Source: Rhodospirillales bacterium
GTDB taxonomy: Bacteria; Pseudomonadota; Alphaproteobacteria; Rhodospirillales; UBA2165
Direction: 5' to 3'
DNA: 64,000 nt
NCBI GenBank assembly: GCA_022823235.1
Contig: JAJDXO010000050.1
Coordinates: 62,001-126,000, forward strand
Of this stretch, positions 1-8,260 are shown piece after piece; position 1 is the first letter of the stretch; the number at the start of each line of letters is the position of its first letter. Under the pieces are notes generated by a model that did no database searches, was not told the origin of the DNA, and saw nothing but the letters and a program-made list of their open reading frames with translations. The translations under genes and the position numbers were made by a program.

Positions 1-356
1 GCGTGGCGGCAGACCAGTTCCTTGTCCCTGGTGAACGTCACGTCGCATTCGAGAATGCCGGCGCCCATGCGGGCGGCCGCCCGGTTCGACTCCACCGTGT
101 GTTCGGGAAATTGCAGCGGCGCCCCGCGGTGGCCGATGGAGAACAGTTTCCGCTCCATGGGCCGGTCCGCGCAGGACAGCAGCCTGGTCTTGAGCGCGCC
201 GCCGCGCATCCGGTCGATGAGGTAATAGGGCCGGGGGCCGAGCTCGATCTCGCCGGCGGCCAATGGGGCGGCCAGGGGGCCGGCCGCGGCAAGGACGGCA
301 ACGGTATAGACGGCCAGGCCGATCAATCGGGAAAGGCGCGAGGGGGTGAGTTTCAT
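1..356 (-). CDS. Glycerophosphodiester phosphodiesterase, N-terminal part (runs off window)
   Basis: Reading the minus strand from the ATG at 356 gives about 118 residues that continue past the window edge. The first 30 residues form a short basic stretch and a hydrophobic segment ending near AAPLAAG, a likely signal peptide, so the enzyme is probably periplasmic. Residues from about 72 carry the GDPD start, FSIGHRGAPLQFPEHTVES, followed by ECDV and a CRHA block. These match the family's HRG, PENT-like and ECD(V/I) elements that bind metal and the phosphodiester. The expected reaction is hydrolysis of glycerophosphodiesters to glycerol-3-phosphate and an alcohol. The catalytic C-terminal part is outside the window. 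The call rests on motif recognition. Confidence 0.8.
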   Translation of the reverse strand, partial: MKLTPSRLSRLIGLAVYTVAVLAAAGPLAAPLAAGEIELGPRPYYLIDRMRGGALKTRLLSCADRPMERKLFSIGHRGAPLQFPEHTVESNRAAARMGAGILECDVTFTRDKELVCRH

Positions 357-510
357 CGCTTTTGGCCGCTCCGCGGGCGCGAGCCATGCACCGGGCGCAT
401 AGCGGCGTTTTCGGGGGAATGGACATTCATGGACATTTATGGACATTCATTGACACCCATTTGGGAGGTACCCCCCAAATTGACCGTACAAACTTGCATA
501 GCTCCCCTCC

Positions 511-543
511 AAACGCAAAACACCGCCCCAGCGAGGGGGCGGC
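511..543 (-). terminator. Rho-independent terminator on the minus strand
   Basis: A GC stem (CCGCCCC at 523-529 with GGGGCGG at 536-542, 6-nt loop) is followed on the minus strand by a T-rich tail, TGTTTTGCGTTT. The opposite direction has no T run, so it ends a minus-strand transcript arriving from about 620-800. It is too far from the phosphodiesterase start at 356 to belong to that gene. Confidence 0.6.
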
Positions 544-620
544 ACTCGCCTATACATTTAGCCCGTGCGGATGCCGGGGCAAGGGGGGAATTGGGGGGGC
601 TCGAACCCGGGAGGCGGTGA

Positions 621-800
621 CTAAGGGTTTGGGTCAAAGGACCTAGTATATTCCATGAAACAGTTTTGCCGGGTGGCTAAGCGCTGAATTCGTTGGCGTT
701 CACGTCCCAGGAATTCAGCAACGTCTCGCCATGTCTCAGAGCGTTTTATGCCGCAGTGATGCCTCCGGACGACATCGCTAAATGCCTTTAGTACTCCCAA
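621..800 (-). CDS. Possible small basic protein, 59 residues
   Basis: An open frame on the minus strand starts at a TTG (798-800) with AGAGG seven bases upstream and stops at TAG 621-623. The product is rich in Arg and His. Its middle, ETWRDVAEFLGRERQRIQRL, looks like a helix-turn-helix (compare TWxxVAexLGvsrqrv). A terminator lies 80 bases downstream on the same strand, which supports a real transcript. I know no named family for it. It could be a decayed C-terminus of a regulator linked to the restriction gene next door, or a chance frame. The start codon is weak and there is no ATG alternative upstream before the in-frame stop. Confidence 0.3.
   Translation of the reverse strand: MGVLKAFSDVVRRHHCGIKRSETWRDVAEFLGRERQRIQRLATRQNCFMEYTRSFDPNP
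683..719. repeat. Inverted repeat GCTGAATTC / GAATTCAGC
   Basis: Perfect 9-bp arms at 683-691 and 711-719 separated by 19 bases. It lies inside the possible small ORF at 621-800. Function unknown. Confidence 0.45.
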
Positions 801-1121
801 TCCCCAACCTCTGTTGGTAAATCGAAAGCATAGCTGGTGATCTGGTTCTCATCCTGGGATGCTCCGTATTGCCGAATACGAGGAGAAATGGACGGTAAAG
901 TTGAAAGCTGTCACGAATTTGCCGATGATGCCGCCTCATGTGGTGGCGATTGCCGAATGGCTCAAAGTGCCTACTCATTCCGGCGGTGCCCGAGCCTCGA
1001 CGGTGGTGGATGTGACGTACACGGAAGTCACAATCCCGATCCCGGAGGTTACAGCATCTGCGCCGGATTTTCCTTTCGGGATCGTCCCGAGTTGTCGAAT
1101 TCAACCTATCGGAGAAGCTGA
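801..1121. other. Upstream region of the restriction gene, no confident gene
   Basis: A plus-strand frame opens at ATG 859 and runs 130 codons, into the restriction gene in another frame. Its first part reads plausibly as protein but matches nothing I recognise. A second plus frame (837-1121) ends at a TGA just before the ATG at 1122. Neither has a good ribosome binding site. The stretch probably holds the promoter of the gene at 1122 and perhaps that of the small minus-strand ORF. Confidence 0.35.
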
Positions 1122-2870
1122 ATGTACCAACAGGGCGGAACCATCAAGCAGGCCTTGGACAAAATCATTTCGAACGAATATGTGCTGCCGGCGATCCAGC
1201 GGGAATTCGTTTGGAGCCCGGATCAGATTTGCCGGTTGTTCGACAGCTTGATGCAGGGATATCCGTTCGGAGAGTTCTTGTTCTGGCGCATCGAACCGGA
1301 GCGTTCGGCAGATTACCGCTACTATGGATTTGTCCTTGACTATCATCAGCGGGACAATCCGCATTGTCCCGACCTCGGCCAGTTGCCGAACCGGCAGATC
1401 ACCGCAGTGCTTGACGGGCAACAACGGCTGACCGCGTTCAATATCGGGCTGCGCGGGTCGATGGCCGTCAAACTTCCATACAAGTGGTGGAACAGCGAGG
1501 ACGCGTTCCCACAACAGTTTCTGGCGCTGGACCTGCTGGCGCCCGGTGAACGGGACGAAGAGGGCAGCCGGTTCGCCTTCGATTTCGTCGAAGAGGCCCA
1601 ACTGGGGCGGCATGGAGACCGGCTCTGGTTCAAGGTGTCCGACATCGTCGGCATGAACTCCGGACCGGACATGCTCGACTGGCTGCTTGCGAAAGGTCTT
1701 GAGAGGGAGGACCAGGGCCGTGCCTTTTACATCCTGGACCGCCTTTACCAGGTCGTCCACACGGAACCGACCGTAGCGTATTACGAAGAGCTCAATCAGG
1801 ACATCGAGCATGTGCTCAGCATATTCATTCGACGCAATAGCGGCGGCACCATACTGTCGTATTCCGACCTCCTGTTGAGCATTGCAACCTCGCAATGGAA
1901 GACACTGGATGCCCGTAAGGAAGTCCACGGACTGGTCGACGATCTCAACCAGATCGGGCCTGGGCTCGGGCTCACGAAGGACTTCGTGCTGAAGGCCGGG
2001 CTGATGCTGACGGACATCGCCAGTGTGGGATTTCAGGTTCGTAACTTCACGCAGTCGAACATGGAAATCCTAGAACAGAACTGGCAGAAAATCCGCGATG
2101 CGTTGATCGAGACAGTCCAGATCGTCACTGGTTTCGGTTTCAACGCCAACAACATTCGCGCGGCGAGCGCCCTCCTGCCGATTGCCTATTACGTTTATCG
2201 AATCGGCGCACCGACGAACTTCGATACACACAGCAGTTACGAGAAAGATCGAATGTCGATCCGCGGCTGGCTGACGCGGTCCATCCTGAAGGCGTCGGGG
2301 ATTTGGGGGAGCGGTCTGGACACTTTGCTGACGGCCCTTCGCGAAGTAATCCGGGACGCTGGCGACATGGGATTCCCGGCGGCTGAAATGCGGCGGCTAA
2401 TGGCACAGCGCGGCAAGAGCCTGGAATTCTCGGATGAGGAGATCGAGGATCTTGCCAACATGGAAATCGGGGATCGGCGGACGTTCGGTCTGCTGGCATT
2501 GCTTTCGCCGTTTATCGACCTTCAGCGCCATCAATTCCACATCGATCACGTTTTCCCGAAGAGCCGTTTTACCCGAAAGCGCCTTCACGACGCCGGGATA
2601 GCTGCTGACGACGTTGACGTGTTTATGAATTGCGCCGACCGCGTCGCCAACCTTCAGCTGCTCGATGGGACGAGCAACATCGAAAAACAGGCGACGCTTC
2701 CGGCGGAGTGGATAGAGACCAAGTATCCGAACCAGGAAGCCCGGGGGCACTACTGTGAAAAGTACCTTCTTGCCCACGTTCCAGGTGACATGGCCGGGTT
2801 CATTGAATTCTACGAGGCCAGGCAAGCACGATTGCAGGATCGAATTTCTGAGCTTGTGAATTCGGTGTGA
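1122..2870 (+). CDS. GmrSD-type restriction protein (DUF262-DUF1524 fusion)
   Basis: This 582-residue protein is a fused GmrS/GmrD-like type IV restriction enzyme. Residues 1-90 form the DUF262 ParB/Srx-like domain, with LPAIQREFVW and the signature DGQQRLTAF near residue 100, proposed to bind NTP. The C-terminal 120 residues form the DUF1524 HNH-like nuclease, with FHIDHVFPKS and later VANLQLLDGTSNIEKQ supplying the His and Asn. Known members cut glucosylated or otherwise modified phage DNA and act alone. No methyltransferase or other defence gene is adjacent. The ATG overlaps nothing and follows a TGA directly. It is not obviously related to the catabolic genes that follow, so it may be an island or phage-defence insertion. 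Confidence 0.88.
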   Translation: MYQQGGTIKQALDKIISNEYVLPAIQREFVWSPDQICRLFDSLMQGYPFGEFLFWRIEPERSADYRYYGFVLDYHQRDNPHCPDLGQLPNRQITAVLDGQQRLTAFNIGLRGSMAVKLPYKWWNSEDAFPQQFLALDLLAPGERDEEGSRFAFDFVEEAQLGRHGDRLWFKVSDIVGMNSGPDMLDWLLAKGLEREDQGRAFYILDRLYQVVHTEPTVAYYEELNQDIEHVLSIFIRRNSGGTILSYSDLLLSIATSQWKTLDARKEVHGLVDDLNQIGPGLGLTKDFVLKAGLMLTDIASVGFQVRNFTQSNMEILEQNWQKIRDALIETVQIVTGFGFNANNIRAASALLPIAYYVYRIGAPTNFDTHSSYEKDRMSIRGWLTRSILKASGIWGSGLDTLLTALREVIRDAGDMGFPAAEMRRLMAQRGKSLEFSDEEIEDLANMEIGDRRTFGLLALLSPFIDLQRHQFHIDHVFPKSRFTRKRLHDAGIAADDVDVFMNCADRVANLQLLDGTSNIEKQATLPAEWIETKYPNQEARGHYCEKYLLAHVPGDMAGFIEFYEARQARLQDRISELVNSV

Positions 2871-2997
2871 ATGGGCTGCTGGCGCTTGAGCGACAGCCCC
2901 GGCCACAAGCCGACGCCTTCATCACCGCTAAAGTTCGCCTTGGCCGCCGCCGCCCTATATAACCGTCGGACGGGAAGGAGCCGGGAAAGGAAACGGA

Positions 2998-3384
2998 ATG
3001 GCCGGGACCTCCAGGGACGAGGCGGAAGTCGTCGCCGTGATCGAGCGGTACATCGAGGGCTACCTCAACGCGGATCTGCCCGTGCTTCGCGGCGCGTTCG
3101 CGGACGACGCCGTGATGAACGGATATGTGGACGACAGGCTCGTCACCGGAACGCCCGAACCGTTCTTCAGGCAGGTCGGGTCGAACCCGCCGCTCAAATC
3201 GCCGGGCCCGGGCCCGGACCCCGGCCCCAGCTATGACATCGAACACCTCTCGATCACCAACAACGCGGCATCGGCGGTTTTGAGGGAAACCGGCTTCGGC
3301 CCGCATGACTTTACCGACTACATGCATCTGCTGAAACGGGACGGGGTCTGGAAGATCGTCTCCAAGACCTTCTCGACCCGCTAG
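2998..3384 (+). CDS. SnoaL/NTF2-like protein (lumazine-binding-like fold)
   Basis: 128 residues with the plan of the NTF2/SnoaL superfamily: an N-terminal helix (DEAEVVAVIERYIEGYLNADL), an acidic core (AFADDAVMNGYVDDRLVTGTPEPFF) and a final strand pair ending DYMHLLKRDGVWKIVSKTF. It resembles the putative lumazine-binding subgroup, whose members are small cone-shaped ligand-binding proteins or isomerases of unknown substrate. The ribosome site GGAAAGGAAACGG precedes the ATG. Its stop lies 23 bases before an aminotransferase gene on the same strand, so the two are probably cotranscribed. No catalytic role can be fixed from sequence. Confidence 0.75.
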   Translation: MAGTSRDEAEVVAVIERYIEGYLNADLPVLRGAFADDAVMNGYVDDRLVTGTPEPFFRQVGSNPPLKSPGPGPDPGPSYDIEHLSITNNAASAVLRETGFGPHDFTDYMHLLKRDGVWKIVSKTFSTR

Positions 3385-3407
3385 CGCCGGAGGCGCGGGA
3401 CCCGACC

Positions 3408-4757
3408 ATGCCAGAACCAGAACCGACGACCGGCGAGGAATGGGCCGAACGGGACCGCAACGCCGTCCAGCATCCGGGCGGGGGCGGGGGCGCCGACACG
3501 GTGGTGCTGAGCCACGGCAAGGGCGCGACGGTCTGGGATGTGGACGGCCGGGCGTACCTGGACGCCCAGGGGGGCGCGTGGTTCAACCTCGTCGGCCACG
3601 GCCGCGCCGAGCTCGCCGAGGCCGCGGCGCGGCAAATGGCGCGGCTGGCCCACTTCTCCATCGGCTTCGACTATTCCAGCATGCCGGCGACGGAGCTTGC
3701 CGAGAAACTGATCGAACTGGCGCCCGGCAATATCCGCCGCGCGCGGTTCATGAGCGGCGGGGGCGAGGCGGACGATCATGCGCTGCAGCTTGTCCGCCTT
3801 TATCATTTCCGGAACGGCCGGCCCGAACGGCGCAAGGTGCTGACCCACCGGGGCGCCTACCACGGCGGAACGTCCGGGGGCGTCGAACTGGCGGGCGGCG
3901 TCCCGGGCGTCGCCGAAGCCTCGGACGAGGTGATACAGCTCACCGCGCCCCGTCCCTACCACACGGAGCGCTACGGCAACCGGGACATGACGGACTTCTG
4001 CGTCGACGAGCTGCAATCGGTCATCGCCGAACACGGGCCGGAGACCATCGCCGCCATGTTCGGCGAACTGGTGATCGGCCCGGGCGGCATGATCCCCCTC
4101 CCCGACGACTACTGGCCGCGCATGACGGCGGTGCTCAAACAGCACGGGATACTCTTCGTCGCGGACGAGGTGGTGACGGCGTTCGGCCGCGCGGGCGCCT
4201 GGTTCACGTCGAACGATTACGGCCTGGAGCCGGACATCATCGTCCTGGCGAAGGGAATCGCCAGCGGCTACGCGCCCCTCGCCGCCCTGCTGCTGGACGG
4301 CCGGCTCGCCGACGCGGTCGACGGCGCCGGCCCGGGCAGCTCCTATGCCGGCCACAATGCCGGGTGCGCCGTCGCGTCCGCCCATATGGATATTATCGAG
4401 CGCGAGAACCTTTTGGAAAACAGCCGGGCGCGGGGCGCGCAGTTTCTCGACGAACTGTCGCGGCTGTCATCCCATCCGTTCGCCGGGGATATCCGGGGGC
4501 GGGGCCTGATGATCGGCGTCGAACTGGTCGCCGACAAGGAGACCCGCCGGCCGCTTTCCGCCGTGGCGCCCACGCTGCACCGGGACCTTCCGCGCTATGT
4601 CCGGCGCGCGCACGCCGTTCTCCTGGGCATGCGCGCAAGCGCCGTCGTCCTCACCCCGCCGCTGATCATATCCGCACCGGAAGTGAGCCGGATTTGCGAG
4701 GCGGTGGCCGACGCCGTCAACCGGATCGATCCCGGGACGTTCGCGCTGCCCGCCTGA
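3408..4757 (+). CDS. Class III PLP-dependent aminotransferase
   Basis: A 449-residue fold type I omega-aminotransferase. Visible motifs are the aromatic/Gly N-terminus (VWDVDGRAYLDAQGGAWF), the phosphate-binding SGGGEADDHALQL, the PLP-ring Asp in FVADEVVTAFGRAG, and the Schiff-base lysine K282 in LAKGIASGYAP. The family moves amino groups from omega- or beta-amino acids to pyruvate or 2-oxoglutarate. The usual SGSEA phosphate loop is SGGGEAD here. It follows the SnoaL-like gene by 23 bases. A second class III enzyme is at 12442, with only moderate similarity by eye. Substrate unknown; glutamate-1-semialdehyde mutase is unlikely given the context. Confidence 0.88.
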   Translation: MPEPEPTTGEEWAERDRNAVQHPGGGGGADTVVLSHGKGATVWDVDGRAYLDAQGGAWFNLVGHGRAELAEAAARQMARLAHFSIGFDYSSMPATELAEKLIELAPGNIRRARFMSGGGEADDHALQLVRLYHFRNGRPERRKVLTHRGAYHGGTSGGVELAGGVPGVAEASDEVIQLTAPRPYHTERYGNRDMTDFCVDELQSVIAEHGPETIAAMFGELVIGPGGMIPLPDDYWPRMTAVLKQHGILFVADEVVTAFGRAGAWFTSNDYGLEPDIIVLAKGIASGYAPLAALLLDGRLADAVDGAGPGSSYAGHNAGCAVASAHMDIIERENLLENSRARGAQFLDELSRLSSHPFAGDIRGRGLMIGVELVADKETRRPLSAVAPTLHRDLPRYVRRAHAVLLGMRASAVVLTPPLIISAPEVSRICEAVADAVNRIDPGTFALPA

Positions 4758-4786
4758 CTTCAGGAGCAGGCCAAGTTGAGCCGCAT

Positions 4787-4880
4787 CACCCTCACCCCGG
4801 CCCTCTCCCGGAGGGAGGGAGAGGGAGAAATTATTCCCTCTCCCCCTTCTTCAGGGGGAGAGGGTCAGGGTGAGGGGGTG
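4787..4880. repeat. GC-rich palindromic extragenic element
   Basis: Two nested inverted repeats made of CCCTCACCC / GGGTGAGGG and CCCTCTCCC / GGGAGAGGG blocks lie between convergent genes. This looks like the REP-type palindromes scattered in many alphaproteobacterial genomes. It could fold as a long hairpin and serve as a bidirectional terminator. Its right edge supplies the last codons (TPSP) of the VOC gene at 4865, so that C-terminus may be recent. I found no second copy in the window. Confidence 0.65.
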
Positions 4881-5320
4881 CGGTTCGCGGTGATCTGAAA
4901 TTCAATGGTGATGCCGTCCGGATGGCGCAGATAGACGTTGCGGTTGCCGTTCGGGACCGTCTGGGGATCACTGTAGGGCACGAAGCCGCTGGGCCGCAGG
5001 GCCGCGACCGCGGCGTCGATATCGTCGACCTCCAGGGCAAGGTGGAAGGCGCCGGGATCGCAGTTCCGGAGATCGGAGATCTTTCGCTCGTCCCGGGTGA
5101 CGTACTCGAGCAGCTCCAGCCGGTGACCGGGCATGTCGACAAAGCCGATCTTCACTTCCGCGCCGGGCACGCCGGTCAGGTTTTCCACCATCCCGCCCTT
5201 GTGATGAAAAACTTCCGTCGTCTCGAAGCCCAGCACGTCCCTGAAGAAGGCGAGGCTCGCGCCAACATCCGAAACGGTGATCCCGGTGTGGTTGGTGCGG
5301 ATGACCTTAAAATTCGCCAT
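4865..5320 (-). CDS. VOC-family protein (glyoxalase/dioxygenase fold)
   Basis: 151 residues with two beta-alpha-beta-beta-beta modules: N-terminal TNHTGITVSDVGASLAFFRDVLGF and C-terminal FHLALEVDDIDAAVAAL...YLRHPDGITIEFQIT. Metal-ligand positions look present (His near residue 11, Glu in VKIGFVDMPGHRLELLEY, His in FHLALEV, Glu in TIEFQ), as in methylmalonyl-CoA epimerases and glyoxalases. It is the last gene of the six-gene Rieske operon and sits 18 bases after the FAD oxidoreductase. The reaction is likely isomerisation, or ring or C-C bond chemistry, on the product of that operon. The last residues come from the adjoining palindromic repeat. Substrate unknown. Confidence 0.8.
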   Translation of the reverse strand: MANFKVIRTNHTGITVSDVGASLAFFRDVLGFETTEVFHHKGGMVENLTGVPGAEVKIGFVDMPGHRLELLEYVTRDERKISDLRNCDPGAFHLALEVDDIDAAVAALRPSGFVPYSDPQTVPNGNRNVYLRHPDGITIEFQITANRTPSP

Positions 5321-5338
5321 CGGGGTTCCCGTCCTTTC

Positions 5339-6436
5339 TCAATGCGCCAATTTGCCGGCGACATAGTCGGCCACCGCCAGGGAAGCCGTCAAACCCGGGG
5401 TTTCGATGCCGAGGAGATTGACCAGCCCCGGAATGCCGTGATCGTCCTCGGTTTCGATCCGCCAATCGCCCGGCGGATCGCCGGGACCATAGGTGCGGGG
5501 CCGGATGCCCGCATATCCGGGCTGCAGCCTCGTGACGTCGAGCCCATCCCAGTAGCGGCCGACGGCGGCGGCGAACCGGGAGGCTTTTTCCGGCGCGACG
5601 CGGTAATCCCGGCCGGTCACCCATTCCAGGTCCGGGCCGAACTTGCCCTGCCCGCCGGGATCGATGGTGAACGACCCGCCCGCGGCAAGAGTCTCGCCGA
5701 GGGGCACCATGATGCGGCTGAAGGGGAGTTTGCCGGTCAGGGTGAAGTAGCTCCCCTTGGCATAATGGATTTCCGCCGACGCGGACTTCCGGCTTATCTC
5801 CATTCCGCCCGCAAGGTCCCCCGCACCGAGGCCGGCGGCGTTCACGAGCACGCGCCATTCGATCTCGAACGGCTCGCCGTTTTGATCCTCGACCGTCAGC
5901 ACGTTGCCCCGGCCGCCCACGACTTCGCTGTTGAGAGCCAGCACGGCGCCGGCATTCTCCGCGTCTCCGAGGAGCGAGAGCATGTAGTCATGGCTGTTGA
6001 CGACGGCCGTGCCCGGGGAATGGAGAGCGGCATGGCAGGAGACCTCCGGCTCGAGTTCCCTCACCTCGCCGGGGGTCATGAGACCGAGGCCCGCGACGCC
6101 GCAAGCCGCCCCGAATTCCATCATCGTCCGCAGCTGGTCCGCTTCTTCCTCGCTCAGCGCCAGCATCAGCTTGCCGTGCACCTCGAGACCGATGTCGCGC
6201 TCCCGGCAATAGCCGATGAGCATTTCCGCCCCCGGGCGGCACAGCCGGCCCCTGAGGGAGTCCGGCGGGTAGAGGAATCCCGCATGAACCACTTCGTTGT
6301 TCCGCGAGCTGGTCTCATTGCCGACCATCGGGTTCCGCTCGATAATCACCACCTCCCGGCCGCGCCCGGACAGTTCCCGGGCAATCGCCAGGCCAACCAC
6401 GCCCGCCCCGACAACGATGCAGTCAACCTTGTCCAC
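5339..6436 (-). CDS. FAD-dependent oxidoreductase, L-2-hydroxyglutarate dehydrogenase-like
   Basis: A 365-residue DAO-superfamily flavoprotein. The Rossmann FAD site VDCIVVGAGVVGLAIAREL is at residues 4-22 and the E(R) ribose contact is IIERN. SSRNNEVVHAGFLYPPDSLRGRLC is typical of the L-2-hydroxyglutarate dehydrogenase (LhgO/L2HGDH) branch. The C-terminal FAD contact is PGLVNLLGIETPGLTASLAVADYVA. It probably oxidises a 2-hydroxy acid, handing electrons to quinone or oxygen. It lies 9 bases after the Rieske beta subunit and 18 before the VOC gene. Context suggests a substrate formed by ring degradation rather than hydroxyglutarate itself, which is inference. Confidence 0.82.
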   Translation of the reverse strand: MDKVDCIVVGAGVVGLAIARELSGRGREVVIIERNPMVGNETSSRNNEVVHAGFLYPPDSLRGRLCRPGAEMLIGYCRERDIGLEVHGKLMLALSEEEADQLRTMMEFGAACGVAGLGLMTPGEVRELEPEVSCHAALHSPGTAVVNSHDYMLSLLGDAENAGAVLALNSEVVGGRGNVLTVEDQNGEPFEIEWRVLVNAAGLGAGDLAGGMEISRKSASAEIHYAKGSYFTLTGKLPFSRIMVPLGETLAAGGSFTIDPGGQGKFGPDLEWVTGRDYRVAPEKASRFAAAVGRYWDGLDVTRLQPGYAGIRPRTYGPGDPPGDWRIETEDDHGIPGLVNLLGIETPGLTASLAVADYVAGKLAH

Positions 6437-6445
6437 GCGCGGGGC

Positions 6446-6919
6446 CTAGAACGGAATCGCCAGCGGCCGGTCTATGTTGAACGAGTCGACGATGACGATC
6501 TTTTCCTTGAATTTGTAGCCGCCGTTTTCCTCGACCACCTTGTCCCGGTACTGGCCGGTGCTGAACATATGGCAGCGGCCCTCGACGTCCGTCTGGACGA
6601 TGGCGTAGTTGGAGCGGACGTCGAAGACGCCGTCTTCCTCCCCCTGGACCACCACATTGCTCAACAGATGGCGGTCGTAGTGAATGTTGTAGACATTGAC
6701 GCCGCGGAGCGCCTTGACCCGGTCCCGCATCATCGCGCCGTTGGCGCAGTACATCCAATACCCTTCCAGGCCGGCGTCGTAGTTCTCCCTGGGGAAGATG
6801 ACGTACTTGCCGTCCTCCAGGAAAAATCCGGGCCATTCCTCGAGCCGGTCCTCGTCGATGCATTGAACGTAGGCGTTGTTGAGGCGCGTGATCCGGAATT
6901 CGGTTTCCATATCGGTCAT
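6446..6919 (-). CDS. Rieske ring-hydroxylating oxygenase, beta subunit
   Basis: 157 residues with the NTF2-like fold of oxygenase small subunits: ITRLNNAYVQCIDEDRLEEWPGFFLEDGKYVIFPRE at the N-terminus, and the typical end YRDKVVEENGGYKFKEKIVIVDSFNID. Beta subunits are structural and stabilise an alpha3beta3 hexamer. The gene follows the alpha subunit by 12 bases and precedes the FAD oxidoreductase by 9, so the complex is coexpressed. A second, separate alpha/beta pair is at 36687-38542. The two beta proteins share fold but little obvious sequence, so the pairs probably have different substrates. Confidence 0.85.
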   Translation of the reverse strand: MTDMETEFRITRLNNAYVQCIDEDRLEEWPGFFLEDGKYVIFPRENYDAGLEGYWMYCANGAMMRDRVKALRGVNVYNIHYDRHLLSNVVVQGEEDGVFDVRSNYAIVQTDVEGRCHMFSTGQYRDKVVEENGGYKFKEKIVIVDSFNIDRPLAIPF

Positions 6920-6931
6920 GAAACTGCCTCC

Positions 6932-8203
6932 TTACTCCGCCGCTTGGGCCGACGGAGTGGGGATATCCATGTACTTACAGTAGTTCTTCCAAAAACTGCG
7001 CACCGAAGCTTCGGTCACGGGATGGTTCTCCTCGGCGATGCTGCCGCCGCCCATTTCAACGAACGTCGATCCGGCCTCGTACCCGCGGGCAATGCTCTTC
7101 TGTGTCGATTCCATTACCTCGGCGTCTTCCATGGCGACATAACCGCCGGGTCCGAAGAGATTGCTCTGCATGACCCGGCGCTCATGCATTTCCTCGTCAT
7201 CGTCTTCATACTGGAACCAGGTGTAGACGGTCTCGCATTTGCCGGGCGAGATCGGCCGGACCTGCCGGAAGCTCAGCGTGTTGGCCGCGACCGTGAAAAG
7301 GGTGGCGGGAAAAATCGAGATGATGTTGACGTAGAGCCCATCGGGCAATTCGCCCACACCTTCCGCCACTCTTGGATCTTCGAGCTTCAGCGGACTCTCC
7401 AGTGCGCCCCCGCTCGCGGCTTTTCCGTCCGCGTCCCTATCCATTTCGATGGTGGAGTAGACCTGGTGCGCGCCGTCATTTTCAAACCGGAGCGCGTGCT
7501 GCTGTTTGGTCGGATTGACCAGGCCGTACTTGGTGGCAAAAGCGTGCAGCATGGGCGCGTGGTACATGTCCCGCGTGTTTTCCATGAATAGCTTCCAATT
7601 GCATGCCATGGTCTGGCGCTGGTAGCCCCATACCTTGAGGGGTGAGTGGCAGATGGTGGAGAGACGGTCTCTCACCGCGTCGCCCAGGTAGTCGTGCAGA
7701 GAGGGCGGGGAAGGATGGAGGCTGCCGAATACGATGCCTGCATGGGTATCGACTTGAAGCTTTTGCAGGCAGTGATCCTCGGTCCTGAAGCCTTCCGGGT
7801 AGCCGCCCTGACCCATGAGGCCGTTGGAAAGCGGCGCCGCCTTAAGATCGCCGTTCGTGCCGTAGACCCATCCGTGATAGAGGCAGGTGTGGGTCATGCT
7901 CCTGCCCCGCAACTCGCGGACCACCCGGGCGCCACGATGGGCGCATTTGTTGACGAAGGCGAACAGTTCGCCATCCTCGCCCCGGCTGAGAACCACCGGC
8001 GTCGTGCCGACGCAGGAACAACTGAAGCTGCCGGGCTCGGCCACTTCGCATTCGATACCCAGGATGACCCAGGTCGGGCCGTTGAAAATCTTCTCCTGCT
8101 CACGTGCGAAAATCCGGTCGCTCGCGTAGACCTCATAGGGTGTCCGCGTGAAATCGTCCGTCGGCCAGACCAGTTGGCCGCTTCCATTCGGTTGATCCAG
8201 CAT
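6932..8203 (-). CDS. Rieske ring-hydroxylating oxygenase, alpha subunit
   Basis: A 423-residue catalytic subunit. The [2Fe-2S] Rieske ligands are C87, H89, C107 and H110 (CAHRG...CLYHGW). The mononuclear iron site is D212, H215 and H220 in NTRDMYHAPMLH, with a further acidic ligand expected in the C-terminal half (YEDDDEE region is acidic). The family adds O2 to arenes or heteroarenes, or demethylates them, using electrons from a reductase, sometimes through a ferredoxin. No reductase or ferredoxin gene is seen in this window. It is the third gene of the operon that starts with DUF1330 and MarR, with the beta subunit 12 bases downstream. Aromatic-acid substrates are plausible. Confidence 0.9.
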   Translation of the reverse strand: MLDQPNGSGQLVWPTDDFTRTPYEVYASDRIFAREQEKIFNGPTWVILGIECEVAEPGSFSCSCVGTTPVVLSRGEDGELFAFVNKCAHRGARVVRELRGRSMTHTCLYHGWVYGTNGDLKAAPLSNGLMGQGGYPEGFRTEDHCLQKLQVDTHAGIVFGSLHPSPPSLHDYLGDAVRDRLSTICHSPLKVWGYQRQTMACNWKLFMENTRDMYHAPMLHAFATKYGLVNPTKQQHALRFENDGAHQVYSTIEMDRDADGKAASGGALESPLKLEDPRVAEGVGELPDGLYVNIISIFPATLFTVAANTLSFRQVRPISPGKCETVYTWFQYEDDDEEMHERRVMQSNLFGPGGYVAMEDAEVMESTQKSIARGYEAGSTFVEMGGGSIAEENHPVTEASVRSFWKNYCKYMDIPTPSAQAAE

Positions 8204-8260
8204 TGTCTGCCTCCTCGTTTTTTCGTCTTCCCGGGATGAGCGCGGGCGGACGCCGATTGT

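Noticed and set aside
590..625. T-arm-like sequence GGGTTCGAGCCC on the minus strand, suggesting a tRNA or tmRNA
   Set aside because: Only three stem pairs form in proper T-arm geometry, no matching acceptor strand or anticodon arm could be drawn, and no CCA follows.
859..1251. 130-codon plus-strand ORF before and into the GmrSD gene
   Set aside because: No ribosome site, no recognisable domain, and its second half is clearly a shadow of the gene at 1122.
4922..7591. 889-codon plus-strand ORF
   Set aside because: It is antisense to four well-supported minus-strand genes (VOC, FAD oxidoreductase, Rieske beta and alpha) and has no domain; a high-GC shadow.
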